Part shown: positions 18,569-28,667 of the stretch, piece after piece
How positions within the stretch are numbered: the stretch's first letter is position 1
Layout: each line of letters begins with the position of its first letter
Translations under genes and position numbers: made by a program
Notes under the pieces: model-generated
What the model was told of the DNA's origin: nothing
What the model saw: only the letters and a program-made list of their open reading frames with translations
The model's database searches: none
DNA from: Candidatus Caldilinea saccharophila
GTDB taxonomy: Bacteria; Chloroflexota; Anaerolineae; Caldilineales; Caldilineaceae
DNA: 64,000 nt
Assembly: GCA_016710365.1 (NCBI GenBank)
Contig: JADJVW010000005.1
Location: forward strand, 162,102-226,101
Reading direction: 5' to 3'

Positions 18569-20311
18569 TCACTTCGTCAAGCCGGCCAACATGGCATTGA
18601 CCTCTTCGATATCAAATTCCGTCGAGTCAAAATCGTCGCCGATCCAATCTATCAACTCTTCGTACTCCGGATGGTTTGGGTCGGCGAACACTTCAAGCAG
18701 TCCCTCGTAGCCCCAGACGCCGCCTACATCCTCCGGCGGACAGGCGCGCTTGCCCGTGAGACAGACAGGATACGTCGCATCAGGTTCAACCGGCAGCACC
18801 TTTTCGATCTCGATCACGTGTTCCCAATTGTCGCCAAAATCATAGGTGTATTTGAAACGCTTGATACCCTTGCCGAGCACCTGACTCACTTTGACTTTCT
18901 GCTCGCTGACCACGTGATCCATCATCTCGAATTGATCGGGAGCCCCATAGGAGACGCCGCCAATTTCGAACTCGTGCAGATGCGCGTCGAACCACCCCAT
19001 CGCGATCTGGATCACAATGTGCAGTTGCTGGAGCGTCAGGTTGTCGGGAATCAGCACCCGTCGCCAGATCGGGGGGCGCGCGCCTTTCAAAGTGATCTTG
19101 AGTTGAAAAATTTGCGTGGGCTGATTGGACTTGCCCTGCCTGGACTTGGCAGGTTGGCTTGCCTTGCCCTTGCCGGGGCCGCGGTGTCCAACCTGTGCGT
19201 CCGGCGCCGCAGGCGAGAGCAATTGCGCCGGCGGCTCTTCCATCTCCATCAGATCATCTTCCATTTCGGCCCACAGATCGCCGAGCCCCATTGCGGAGAA
19301 CATGAAACCCAGCGCCTCGTCCACCTTCTTCAGTTCAGCCTTCACCTTGACTTTCCAACCGAGCAGCACCGTCAACGGCGCCAGCAACTCCTTTGCCATG
19401 TCATGTCTCACCGTTACGGCGCCAGGAATCGATCCCATCTCGACGACCTGTTGAAGCAGCAACTGAGCGGCATTGGCAATGGTTTGCTGCGGGTCGTCGC
19501 CTTGTGGCAAAGTTCTGTTGCCCAGCACCATCCCGTGTTTGGCGTCCACGATGAGCAGAAGGGTGGGAAGATAAAGGCGCCCGTCATCATCTGATAGCGG
19601 CTGAGGGAAGATGATGAGGTCCACCTCAATCGTCTCATTTTTGCGTTTTGGCAGGCTCTGGGCCACTGCGCTCACAGCGGGATCCAAATGAATCATCATG
19701 GGCGCCAGCGGCGGTGGAAGGATTTCCACGATATCATCCACCCATGTAGTCTCGCCATCCTGTACGTGCGGAATGCGCATCAGATAGCTGGCATCGTCGG
19801 GCGTTTCAAGCGGCGTATCGTCCCATGCAAGGCGGGAAATGACATCGCACGTCTGTTCCAACATCGGGATCAGACGCGCGGCTTCCTCGGCGTCAATCTG
19901 CCACGGCAAATAACCGGGGCGGAAGGAGCGAAACATGGGCCAGGCGTGTTTGCCGCGATATTTGCGCCCCAGTTGTTTGATCACCCTGCGGTCGAATTCT
20001 TCCAGTGTATTGCGCGCTTCGAACGAAAGCTGAAGCTGTCGAATTGTCATCACCATCTCGATCGCAGCATCTTCATTGGCCTCACTCAAGGCCCAGAAGC
20101 GATACAGCGCTTCCGCGCCCAAATAGAAGCCAATGGCAAAATGATCGCCCCCGTGCCCCATGACGCTGACAAATCCATCCTGGCCGTCGTTGGCGTCGCG
20201 CACGCCAAACAGCTCATCCTCGTACAGGAACTGCCACGGAGCAAGCTCCTGGACGCGGTCGGCCAAATCGTAAAGCTGACGCCATTGCTCGATAGTCGGT
20301 GGTTGAAGCAT
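18569..20311 (-). CDS. pRiA4b ORF-3-like (PRiA4_ORF3) family protein with N-terminal extension
   Basis: The C-terminal 190 residues are a clear plasmid pRiA4b ORF-3 domain: FQLKITLKGARPPIWRRVLIPDN, LTLQQLHIVIQIAMGWFDAHLHEF, KYTYDFGDNWEHVIEIE and GKRACPPEDVGGVWGYEGLLE. The N-terminal 380 residues form another domain that I do not recognise with confidence, linked by a basic Gln/Lys/Ser-rich stretch. The function of the family is unknown; it is common on plasmids and in soil bacteria. Start at ATG 20311 is chosen for the GGGAGA ribosome site; an in-frame extension to 20356 lacks one. The gene is divergent from ligA about 105 bases away. Confidence 0.8.
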   Translation of the reverse strand: MLQPPTIEQWRQLYDLADRVQELAPWQFLYEDELFGVRDANDGQDGFVSVMGHGGDHFAIGFYLGAEALYRFWALSEANEDAAIEMVMTIRQLQLSFEARNTLEEFDRRVIKQLGRKYRGKHAWPMFRSFRPGYLPWQIDAEEAARLIPMLEQTCDVISRLAWDDTPLETPDDASYLMRIPHVQDGETTWVDDIVEILPPPLAPMMIHLDPAVSAVAQSLPKRKNETIEVDLIIFPQPLSDDDGRLYLPTLLLIVDAKHGMVLGNRTLPQGDDPQQTIANAAQLLLQQVVEMGSIPGAVTVRHDMAKELLAPLTVLLGWKVKVKAELKKVDEALGFMFSAMGLGDLWAEMEDDLMEMEEPPAQLLSPAAPDAQVGHRGPGKGKASQPAKSRQGKSNQPTQIFQLKITLKGARPPIWRRVLIPDNLTLQQLHIVIQIAMGWFDAHLHEFEIGGVSYGAPDQFEMMDHVVSEQKVKVSQVLGKGIKRFKYTYDFGDNWEHVIEIEKVLPVEPDATYPVCLTGKRACPPEDVGGVWGYEGLLEVFADPNHPEYEELIDWIGDDFDSTEFDIEEVNAMLAGLTK

Positions 20312-20416
20312 GATAATTTTCTCCCGTGGATGTGACTTGCAAAAGTAGCTTCTCAACTATAGCATGAGTACATCATAAGCTGGAATTGTCGATCTTTTTC
20401 ATCGGGAAGAGCTGCT

Positions 20417-22466
20417 ATGGCTGTATCTGAATTGTCGCCCACGGGACAAGAGGCTGCGGAGTTGGCCGCGGACGTGCGCTATCATCAATATCGCTACTAT
20501 GCGCTCGATGACCCGGAAATCAGCGACCAGGCGTTCGACGCGCTCTTCGAGGAGTTGCGTGCGCTGGAGGCGGCGCATCCCGCACTGCGCACACCCGACA
20601 GCCCGACGCAGCGCGTGGGCGGGGCAATTGCCGCCCGCTTTGAAAAGACGCGCCACCCCTCGCTCATGCTCAGCCTGGCCAACGCTTTCAACCCGGGCGA
20701 ACTCTTCGCCTGGCGCGAGCGCCTCCACCGCCTGTTGAGCGAAGCCGAACGCGCGCGCCTGGCTTATGTCGTCGAACCGAAATTTGACGGTCTAACGGTG
20801 GTGCTCCACTACATCGACGGGGTATTCTCGCTGGGTGCCACGCGCGGAGACGGCGAATTTGGCGAGACGATCACGGCCAACCTGCGCACCGTGCGGCTGC
20901 TCCCTTTGCAGATTCCGGCGGATCGCGCGGCCGGTCTGGCTGCGCCGGCGCGCCTGGTGGTGCGCGGCGAAGCGTACGTCGAGAAGGCTGACTTCGCGCG
21001 CTTCAACCAACGCCAGCTCGAAGCCGGCGAACGCGCCTACGCCAACCCGCGCAATTTTGCCGCCGGCAGCCTCCGCCAGCTCGATTCGAGCATCACGGCC
21101 GCGCGCCCGCTCAAACTGTGGGTCTATCAGGCGCTGATCGTCGAGGGTGGGCCGGCGTTGTCCAGCCACGGGGAGGCGTTGGCCTATTTGCGCGCGCTGG
21201 GGCTGCCTGTCTGCCCCGACGTGCAGCGCTTCACCGACGACGAATTTGACCAGGTAGCCGCCTACGTGGCGGCGTTCAGCGCACGGCGTCACGACTTGCC
21301 CTACGAGGTGGACGGGCTTGTCATCAAGGTCGACTCGCTGCTGATGCAGGAGGAGCTTGGCTTCACCGGCAAAGATCCGCGCTGGGCGTTAGCCTACAAA
21401 TATGCCGCGGAAGAAGCGATCACGACGCTCCACGATATCGTCGTCAATGTCGGGCGCACCGGCGCAGTCACGCCCAATGCCGTGCTGGAGCCGGTGCAGG
21501 TCAGCGGGGTGATGGTCAAGAGCGCGACATTGCACAACGAGGGGTTACATCCGTGATCTCGACATCCGCATCGGTGATCAAGTAGTCATCAAGCGCGCGG
21601 GCGAAGTGATCCCCAAGGTGCTGCGGCCACTCATCGATGCGCGCGATGGCAGCGAACAGGTGTGGACCATGCCGGCGACCTGTCCGGTGTGCGGCGCGGC
21701 GCTCGTGCGTCCTGCGGGGGAGGCGGCGACCTACTGCGTCAATAACGCCTGCCCAGAGCAGCTTGTGCGCGCCGTCGAATATTTCGTGGGGCGCGAGGCG
21801 ATGGACATCGCCGGTTTTGGCATCAAGCAGGCGGAGCTGTTTGTCGCGCAAGGTTTTATCCACGACCTGGCCGACATCTACCAATTACCGTGGGAGCAGA
21901 TTCGCCAGTTGGAAGGGTACGGCGACAAACGCGTCGAGAATTTGATGGCCGGCATCGAAGCCAGCAAGGATCGCCCGATCCACCGCCTGTTGACGGCGTT
22001 GGGCATCCGCTTTGTCGGCGCCGTCGTCGCCGAGCTGATTACCCAACACTTTATCAGCCTGTTCGATCTGGTGGACGCGACGTCGGAGCAACTCAACGAC
22101 ATCGCGGGCATCGGCCCGAAAATTGCCGAAAGCATCGTCGAGTATTTTTCGGTCGCGTCGAACCGGGCGTTGATCGAGGAATTTGCCGCGTTGGGCGTGC
22201 GCGTTGCCGCGGACGCGCCGGCCGCGCCCGCCGGTGTGCAGTCGCTGGCGGGTCTCACGTTTGTCGTCACGGGGACGCTGCCCAGCTTTAGCCGCGACGA
22301 GGCGCACGCCTTTATCAAGGCGCACGGTGGCAAGGTCGCGGGCAGCGTCAGCGCCAAGACAAGCTTTGTCGTGGCCGGCGAGGCCGCGGGCAGCAAGCTC
22401 GACAAGGCGCGGCAACTGGGCGTGCCGGTGATCGACGAAGCCGCGCTGCGGTCGATGGCCGCCTGA
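20417..22466 (+). CDS. ligA: NAD-dependent DNA ligase LigA, one frameshift
   Basis: Seals nicks in duplex DNA using NAD; essential in nearly all bacteria. In order: the Ia domain (RYHQYRYYALDDPEISDQAFD), the adenylation domain with catalytic Lys in YVVEPKFDGLTVV, GATRGDGEFGE, GEAYVEKADF and EVDGLVIKVDS, the OB fold with VGRTGAVTPNAVLEPVQ, a four-Cys zinc finger from CPVCGAALV, helix-hairpin-helix repeats (NDIAGIGPKIAESI) and a C-terminal BRCT domain (LAGLTFVVTGTLPSF). The frame shifts by one base at about 21543-21547, after ATLHNE, next to a GGGG run, then resumes with YIRDLDIRIGDQVVI. Since the gene should be essential and everything else is conserved, the shift is most likely a sequence error. 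Confidence 0.93.
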
Positions 22467-22477
22467 CCTATGTCCAA

Positions 22478-22640
22478 GAGACTGTTTGAAAAGGAACAAA
22501 TTCGACGCAGAGGCGCGGAGTGGCAGAGGTGCGTAGAGGAAAAGCAAACGCTTGTTGCAAGCATTTCTCTGCGTTTTCTTTGCGCCGCTGCGCCTCTGCG
22601 TCAATGTAAAGAGGCTTTTCAAACAGTTTCTAAGGGGCGA
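22478..22640. repeat. Inverted repeat of the GACGCAGAGGCGC family after ligA
   Basis: ACTGTTTGAAAAGG and GACGCAGAGGCGCGGAGTGG pair with the downstream GCCTCTGCGTCAATG and CTTTTCAAACAGTTTC, forming a long hairpin about 12 bases after the ligA stop. It may terminate transcription. Related sequence occurs at 25870-25950. Confidence 0.7.
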
Positions 22641-22706
22641 CGTCTGGCTGATTCTGCACCAGGTCTCGACGCGCACACATCACGCCACGATGTGTGCGCG
22701 TGCTTG

Positions 22707-23105
22707 TCAATCCCTGTGTTGAATGTTTTTGGCTTGCTGCCAGGGCCAGCGCCCCTCGATCTCAACCACCAGCGCCCAGCTTAGGAAGGTGCGGATCAGC
22801 ACCAGCAACCCCAGCACGATCACACTTTGCGGCGTCGCTTCCAATGCCACCGTGTGGATGACATCCGCCGCCACCAGCACCTCCAACCCCAGCAACAAAG
22901 ACTTGCCCAGACTCACCTTGAGTTCATGATACGAATCGTCCGCCGTACGCTGGGCAACACGCTGCACGAGATAGCGCGCCAGCGCCGTCACAATGGCGGA
23001 GACGATGATGATCACCGCCAACACCTCGATGAGGATGGCGGCATATTCGATCCACACCAGGACTGTGCTGCCGGCTGCATTGCTCGCATTGATAGACGAA
23101 AACAC
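22707..23105 (-). CDS. DUF1622 family membrane protein
   Basis: A 132-residue protein with about three transmembrane segments: VWIEYAAILIEVLAVIIIVSAIV, a central pair around LLLGLEVLVAADVIHTVAL, and SVIVLGLLVLIRTFLSWALVVEIEG. The pattern of a first helix, the polar motif KVSLGKSLLLGLEVLVAADVI and the ending EIEGRWPW is typical of the DUF1622 family, whose function is unknown. GTG at 23105 is used, with AAAGGA upstream. It is convergent with ligA across a hairpin. Confidence 0.8.
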   Translation of the reverse strand: MFSSINASNAAGSTVLVWIEYAAILIEVLAVIIIVSAIVTALARYLVQRVAQRTADDSYHELKVSLGKSLLLGLEVLVAADVIHTVALEATPQSVIVLGLLVLIRTFLSWALVVEIEGRWPWQQAKNIQHRD

Positions 23106-23246
23106 GAGAGTCCTTTCTTCTTACTGTACGGCTAGCCCGGCGCCAGCAGCCAGGTCAGGATTGGGAGAAGGCGCGCTGCGCGTGCGGAGGTCGATGGCGC
23201 AGGCGCTTTGCCCCTTTCCTGGAAGGGGGATGGCGACCAGCGCCAC

Positions 23247-25571
23247 TTATTGTCGATAGCCTGCCACGCGCGCGTCTGCCTCGTGGTCGGCAGCCGCCCC
23301 CTTGCCGATCAGAAGCTCTACCTTCCGAATCACACCCGTGAACGGATAGGGCGATGCGTAGTCGGGCGCCACCGCGACGGAGCCGTCGCCGCCGATCTCC
23401 AGCCCTTCGGCCACGGCGTAGGCGGCAGGATTCGTCTTCTCCACGAGGACATCGCCCACCGCCTGCCCATTGACGCTGAGCGTCGCCTGCCCCGACAGGT
23501 CGCCATTCGACACGAAGTCGACGCGGAGGGTCACCGGCCCAGTGGGCAGGCGCTCTGAGCTGACGCTGTAGTATTCCTGCGCCAGATAGTTGACCAGATA
23601 GTGCGCCTTGCCATCCTTGACGTAGAGCGTATAGCCGCCGTCGTGGCTGCCATTGGAGACAATCGCGCCCTCGCAGCCGCCTTCGGGGATGGTGACCTAG
23701 GCGATGATGCTGTGGGTGCGGCGGCGCACGTCGGGCGAGGCGGGACGCACGATCCTGACCGGCGCGTAGAAGGTGTAGCGGTCGCGCGGCTTGAAGACCA
23801 CGGGCTAGGGCACCTGCAGGCGAGCGGCGTTGCTGTCATCCAGCGGCAGCAGTGGCGCGCCTCCTCCACGCCTCGATCATCTCCTCCAGCTTGTCGGAGT
23901 GGGTGTGCGCCAAGCTGTTCATCTCCGAGAAGTCTTCGTTCATGTTGTAAAGTTCCCAGTCGTCAGCGTCGAAATCCATATCGTGGGTGACGCCTTCGCG
24001 GCTGTAGAGCATGTTCAGATATTTGGTCCAGTGGAAGGTGACGGCCTTCCAGCCATCCTTCCAGAGCGCGCGGTGGCCGAAGATCTCGAAGTACTGCTGC
24101 GTCTTGCGCGTGGCCGCGGCGCCCTCGGTCAGCGAGTAGGCCATACTGACCCCTTCCAGCGGGATCTGTTTGTGGCCGCGCACAACCTCCGGCATCTCGA
24201 TGCCGATCACTTCCAGGATGGTCGGGAAGATGTCGGTGACGTGGTGAAACTGCGTGCGCACGACGCCGCGGTCGTGGATGCGCGGCCAGTGGATGATCAG
24301 CGGGTCGCGCACGCCACCCTCATGCACCTGCTGCTTGTACCAGCGCTGCGGCGTGTTGCCCACCATCGCCCAGCCGGTGGCATAGTGCGGATGAAGCCCC
24401 GGCATCCCCCATTGATCAAGCACGGCCAGCATATCCTCGGTGGACTCGCTCGCCATGTTGAAGTAGCTCATCTCCGAAGCCAGCCCCATCGGGCCGCCCT
24501 CGCCGCTGGCGCCGTTGTCGCTTATCAGGATGACCAGCGTGTTCTCCATCTGCCCGATGTGCGCCAGGAACTCCAGCAGCCGGCCAATCTGGTCGTCGGT
24601 GTGGCTCATGAACGCGGCGTAGACCTCCATCTGGCGGCGAAGGACGCGTTGCTCGTTTTCGGTGTGGGCGTCCCACGCCTTGACGCCCGGGTTGCGCGGC
24701 GGCAGTTGCGTCCCTGCTGGCACGATGCCCAGTTCGATCTGCCGCGCCAGCGTCTCCTGGTGGATCACATCCCAGCCGTCGTCGAAGCGTCCCTGATAGC
24801 GATCGATATACTCCCTGGGCGCGTGGTGCGGCGCGTGGTGCGCGCCAAAGGCGAGATAGGTGAAGAAGGGCTTCTCCGCGGTGACGGCCTTCTGCTCGTT
24901 GATGAACTCGATCGCCTTGTCCACCAAATCCGCCGAGAGGTGATAGCCTTCTTCCGGCGTGCGCGGCGGCTCGATGCGGTGGTTGTCGTACCAAAGGTCA
25001 GGATGCCACTGGTCGGTCTCGCCGGGCAGGAAGCCGTAGAAGCGCTCGAAGCCGCGGCCCAGCGGCCAGCGATCGTAAGGGCCGGCCGCGCTGATGTGCT
25101 CGTCGGGCGCGAGGTGCCACTTGCCCAGCGCCATCGTGTTGTAGCCATGCTCGACCAGCACCGCCGGCAGCATCACCGCCGCGTGCGGAATCTGCGCGTT
25201 AGCCCGGATAGCCGGTGGCGTATTCCATGATGTTGCCGACGCCCACCGAGTGGTGGTTGCGCCCGGTCAGCAGCGGCCCGCGTCGGCGAGCACAGCGCGG
25301 TCGTGTGCCAGTTGTTGTAGCGCAGCCCGCCCGCGGCCAGCCGATCCATGTGCGGCGTTTCGGCACGCCCGCCCAGCCCGCCAAAGCAACCAAGCTGCGC
25401 AAAGCCCGTGTCGTCGAGGACAATGATCAGCACATTGGGCGCGCCCGCCGGCGCTTCGGTGAGACGCGGCCAGGCCGGTTCAGATTCCGCCGCGGTGCGC
25501 CCGATCTTGCCGCCAAAGCCGTCAGCCGGGTCGTACCATGTCAGGCGCGGCGTTTGTCCATTTTCTGCCAT
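23247..25571 (-). pseudogene. Arylsulfatase with CSPTR active site, broken by frameshifts and two in-frame TAG codons
   Basis: Sulfate-ester hydrolase whose active-site Cys (in TTALCSPTRAA) must be converted to formylglycine. From ATG 25571 (AAGGAG upstream) it shows NVLIIVLDDTGFAQLGCFGG with metal-binding Asp, then a shift just after the active site near 25280, another near 25200, and a long open frame with MALGKWHLAPDEH, FFTYLAFGAHHAPHHAP and LVILISDNGASGEGG. A further shift near 23840 enters the C-terminal domain, which has two TAG stops (codons at 23805-23807 and 23697-23699) but otherwise reads normally (VTIPEGGCEG, LYVKDGKAHYLVNY, FTGVIRKVELLI). Three shifts plus two stops make real decay more plausible here than elsewhere, though errors remain possible. 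Confidence 0.82.
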
Positions 25572-25978
25572 GTGGTTCTCCTTTTTCGATAGCTTCAAAC
25601 CTTCCAGGAAGCTTGCGGGAAGGTGGCCGGCGAGGATAAATTCATTCCCAGCCATCGCTGCCTGTTTCCAGCGGCTGGTTGAAAGTATGCCACTGCCACC
25701 ACAAGCCAACCTGCACCGAAAAGATGCAAATATGCACCATGCTTGGGATGAATTCAGATCCAGTAATTCACGCATCTCACACGGAGCCACCAAGAGCGCA
25801 AAGGAAGTTATCTTTAACTTGCGGCTTTGTGCCTTGGTGTGAGGCAAAACCGTGAACTACTGAGATCGGAAAATTGCTCTTCTCTGCGAGCCTCTGCCAC
25901 CCTGAGCCTCTGCGTCGGATTTGCCCCTTTTCAAACAGCCTCTCAGAAGAGACCAACACCTGGTGCGGCCGCGCCCGG
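25572..25978. repeat. Repeat-rich intergenic region upstream of the sulfatase
   Basis: About 400 bases without a convincing gene. It holds a partial CTTCCAGGAAGC element (about 25600), an inverted repeat of the CACAAAG/GAGCGCAAAGG family (about 25775-25850) and another of the CCTCTGCGTCGG family (about 25870-25950). The sulfatase ribosome site AAGGAG is at its left edge. Confidence 0.6.
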
Positions 25979-27676
25979 TCAAGCGGATGCCGACGGTTCG
26001 ATCCAGGCGTGGGCCGCGGCGATCGCCTCGTTCAGGGCCGCGCCAATCTGCGGCGTCGCCAGAAAGAGATTCTCCGCGCCGATCAGGATGAGCACGTCCG
26101 TCTTGGCAAGCTGGTTGCGCACATCGTTGTCGATGCCGACCAGCATCAGCTTGCTGTTGCGGGCGTGCAGCGCCGTCGCATAGCGCTGCAAAACGGTGAT
26201 GAAGGTGCTGCCGATCTCACTCTTGCCGCGCAGGTTGATGATGACCACGGCGCGCGTCGCCCCGTCCACCTCTGGCAGCATTTCTTCTAGCGCCTTGGCC
26301 CCGGCAAAGAAGAGGCTGCCGTAGATGTGCAGCAGCGTAATCTGGTGGCTGGACAGCGACTTGGGCGCGGGCTGCTCCAGCGGGAAGCCCACCGGCTGCA
26401 GAACCCACTGGGTGATTACCACTTTGTTGGATTGGCGAAAGACATAGAGCAACACGCTCAGAACGACGCCTAGCAGAACGGCGTACTGCAGCGGCACAAA
26501 GAGTGTGGCCACGAAGGTGAGCAGCATCACCGTCGCTGGCACGCGGCCCGTGCGCCAGGTCATCTGCGCCTGCGGGATGCGCAACCCTTGAAAGCCGGCT
26601 ACGATCAACAGCGCGGCCAGCGCCGGCATCGGCACACGCTCGACCAGCGGCGCCACCAACAGCACGATGGCAGCGACAAAGAGACCGCTCAGGATGTTGG
26701 CCCAGCGCGAACGCGCGCCTGCGCCCAGCAACAGCGCAGTACCGGAGATCGACCCGCCGGCCGGGAGGCCGCCGACGAAACTTGTGGCAAGGTTCGCGCC
26801 CTGGCCAAAGAAGTCGCGCGAGACATTCGGATACTTGCCGTTGGGGTTGGGCGTGCCCTGGCTGACGCCCGCACCCTGAATCAGGCCGATCATGGCGACT
26901 GCTAAGGCCGGCACCAGCATCGTCACGATCAAGGCCGGCGTCGGCATTACAAACTGCGGCAGCGAGCGCGGGATCGTGGCGACATCGCCCACCTGCCTGA
27001 CCGTCGCGAATGCGTCGGCCGTCGGCATGAAGGGCAGGCTCAGGATCTTCAGCAGCAGCGTGGCCGCGGCTATCGCAATGATGAAAGCAAATTTGCGCAG
27101 CGGCGTGATCAGCAGCAGCACGATCCCGCCCAGCGTCAGGAGGCCGATGATCGTCGTCGGTGCGTTGATCTGATCGAAGCGCAGCAGGAGATCAAGGGTG
27201 CGCGCCACGCTGTTGGGAAAGCGGCTCTGAAAGCCGGTCAGGTCGCCCAACTGCCCCAGGATGATCAGCACGGCAATGCCGTTGAGAAAGCCTGTCATCA
27301 CCGCATTGGAGACAAAGCGCACAATGAAGCCGAGCCGCAACACCCCTGCCAGCAACTGGATCACGCCTACCAGCACCGCCAGCGCCTCCACTTTCTGAAA
27401 CGCAGGCACTTCGGCCAGCCCGGCGCCGGTTGCCACGGAAAGCGCGCTGGTGGTGGAAACGTTCATATACACCGAGCTGGTGAAAACGGCGCCGACGGGA
27501 ACCGCCACCATCAGCGTATAGATGCCCAATACGGGATTGACCGTCGCCAGCAGCGCATGCGCCATCGATTGGGGCACGTTGACGACGGCAAAGGTAAGGC
27601 CAGCAATCAGGTCGGATTTCAGATTGGAGCGGTCAGGGCGCAATGTCTGTACTTTGGTTTCGATGGTGGATTTCAT
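25979..27676 (-). CDS. SulP-family anion (sulfate) transporter with STAS domain
   Basis: A 565-residue inner-membrane carrier with some 12 hydrophobic segments. The start region has LIAGLTFAVVNVPQSMAHALL, the SulP signature zone, followed by VMTGFLNGIAVLIILGQL, GQGANLATSFVGGLPAGGSISGTA and LPALAALLIVAGFQGLR. The C-terminal STAS domain (from about residue 440) has ITLLHIYGSLFFAGAKALEE, RAVVIINLRGKSEIGSTFITVL and LMLVGIDNDVRNQLAKTD. SulP proteins move sulfate, bicarbonate or other anions. Its place between two sulfatases suggests sulfate handling. ATG 27676 is used; the preceding TTG is in frame. The protein is intact. Confidence 0.9.
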   Translation of the reverse strand: MKSTIETKVQTLRPDRSNLKSDLIAGLTFAVVNVPQSMAHALLATVNPVLGIYTLMVAVPVGAVFTSSVYMNVSTTSALSVATGAGLAEVPAFQKVEALAVLVGVIQLLAGVLRLGFIVRFVSNAVMTGFLNGIAVLIILGQLGDLTGFQSRFPNSVARTLDLLLRFDQINAPTTIIGLLTLGGIVLLLITPLRKFAFIIAIAAATLLLKILSLPFMPTADAFATVRQVGDVATIPRSLPQFVMPTPALIVTMLVPALAVAMIGLIQGAGVSQGTPNPNGKYPNVSRDFFGQGANLATSFVGGLPAGGSISGTALLLGAGARSRWANILSGLFVAAIVLLVAPLVERVPMPALAALLIVAGFQGLRIPQAQMTWRTGRVPATVMLLTFVATLFVPLQYAVLLGVVLSVLLYVFRQSNKVVITQWVLQPVGFPLEQPAPKSLSSHQITLLHIYGSLFFAGAKALEEMLPEVDGATRAVVIINLRGKSEIGSTFITVLQRYATALHARNSKLMLVGIDNDVRNQLAKTDVLILIGAENLFLATPQIGAALNEAIAAAHAWIEPSASA

Positions 27677-27739
27677 CAAGTTCTCTTGGCGCTACAGGAT
27701 GGACAGGCAGATGACTGTCACTGGCTCTTGGAGGGTGGT

Positions 27740-28667
27740 TCACGACGCGGGAAAGATCGTCCGCCACGCGCTTTTCATGCTGATCGCAGTCCAGCCGAAC
27801 GTTTGCGCCGTGCGCAGCACCTGCTCGGCGCCGGCGGTGTAGGCAAACTCGCGGTTCGCGTCATCGTGCACGACCAGCAGACGCAGCGCAGGCTGCTGCC
27901 CGCCCGCAAAGGCCAGCATCAGCAGGTCACCGTTGGAGTTGCCCGCGGCCACGAGCGGCCGCCGCCCGATCACGTTCCAGATCTGGATCGGCTTGCCGGG
28001 GCCATCGTCGATCACGCCCAGCTCCGGCTGCTGGAGAATGGCGCCGCCCGCTTCCTCGGCATAGCGATAGGCCACGGTGCTGCCGATCACCCGCTCGCGC
28101 GGGATGCCGTAGAGTTCCTGCGCAAAGCCGCATGAAGTCGCGGCCGCCACCGGAAACGATGTAGTTGGTAAAGTCGTGCGTCTCCAGATAGCGCAGCAAC
28201 TCGACCATCGGCTGGTAGATGCACTGGCGGTAGCGCAAACCCAGCGACGGGTGGCGCGCGGTGGCGATAAACTCCGCCGCCTCCGCCTCGACCGCCTCCA
28301 CCGGCCGATCCTTCGAGAGGGTGAGGATGCCGGCCATCAACTCGTGCAGCGCGCGGTCGTCGCCCTGGTAGTGGGCAGTGACGACCGCGCCAAACCAACC
28401 AAAATCCTGCACCCACGCCGCCTGCCACGGCTGGCGCGTGCGCAGCGCCGGCTCCGCCTCGGCGGCCGCGGCCAGCTTGCGCAGGATCAGATCGAGCTGG
28501 ATGTACATCGGTTTCTCGCACCACAGCGTACCGTCGTTGTCGAAGACGGCGATGCGATCGGCGACTGGGACATATTGGGGGCTGGATTCGTCGGTGACAG
28601 CGGTGACAAAGTCGAGAATGTTCTGTTTCAGCAGGGTATCGTGCCAACTAAGTAAGTGATCTTTCAT
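27740..28667 (-). CDS. HAD-superfamily phosphatase, frameshifted
   Basis: The catalytic motif I is DRIAVFDNDGTLWCEKP, with the nucleophilic first Asp of DxDGT, at about residue 30. Motif II is in NYIVSGGGRDFMR. A one-base shift near 28140 leads to LYGIPRERVIGSTVAYRY, AILQQPELGVIDDGPGKP and motif IV in PLVAAGNSNGDLLMLAFA. Together about 308 codons, normal for phosphoserine-phosphatase-like HADs. The ATG at 28667 has GGAGAAAA upstream and overlaps the 3' end of the methyltransferase gene by 20 bases, so both belong to one operon between the sulfatases. Substrate unknown. The shift may be a sequence error. Confidence 0.78.
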
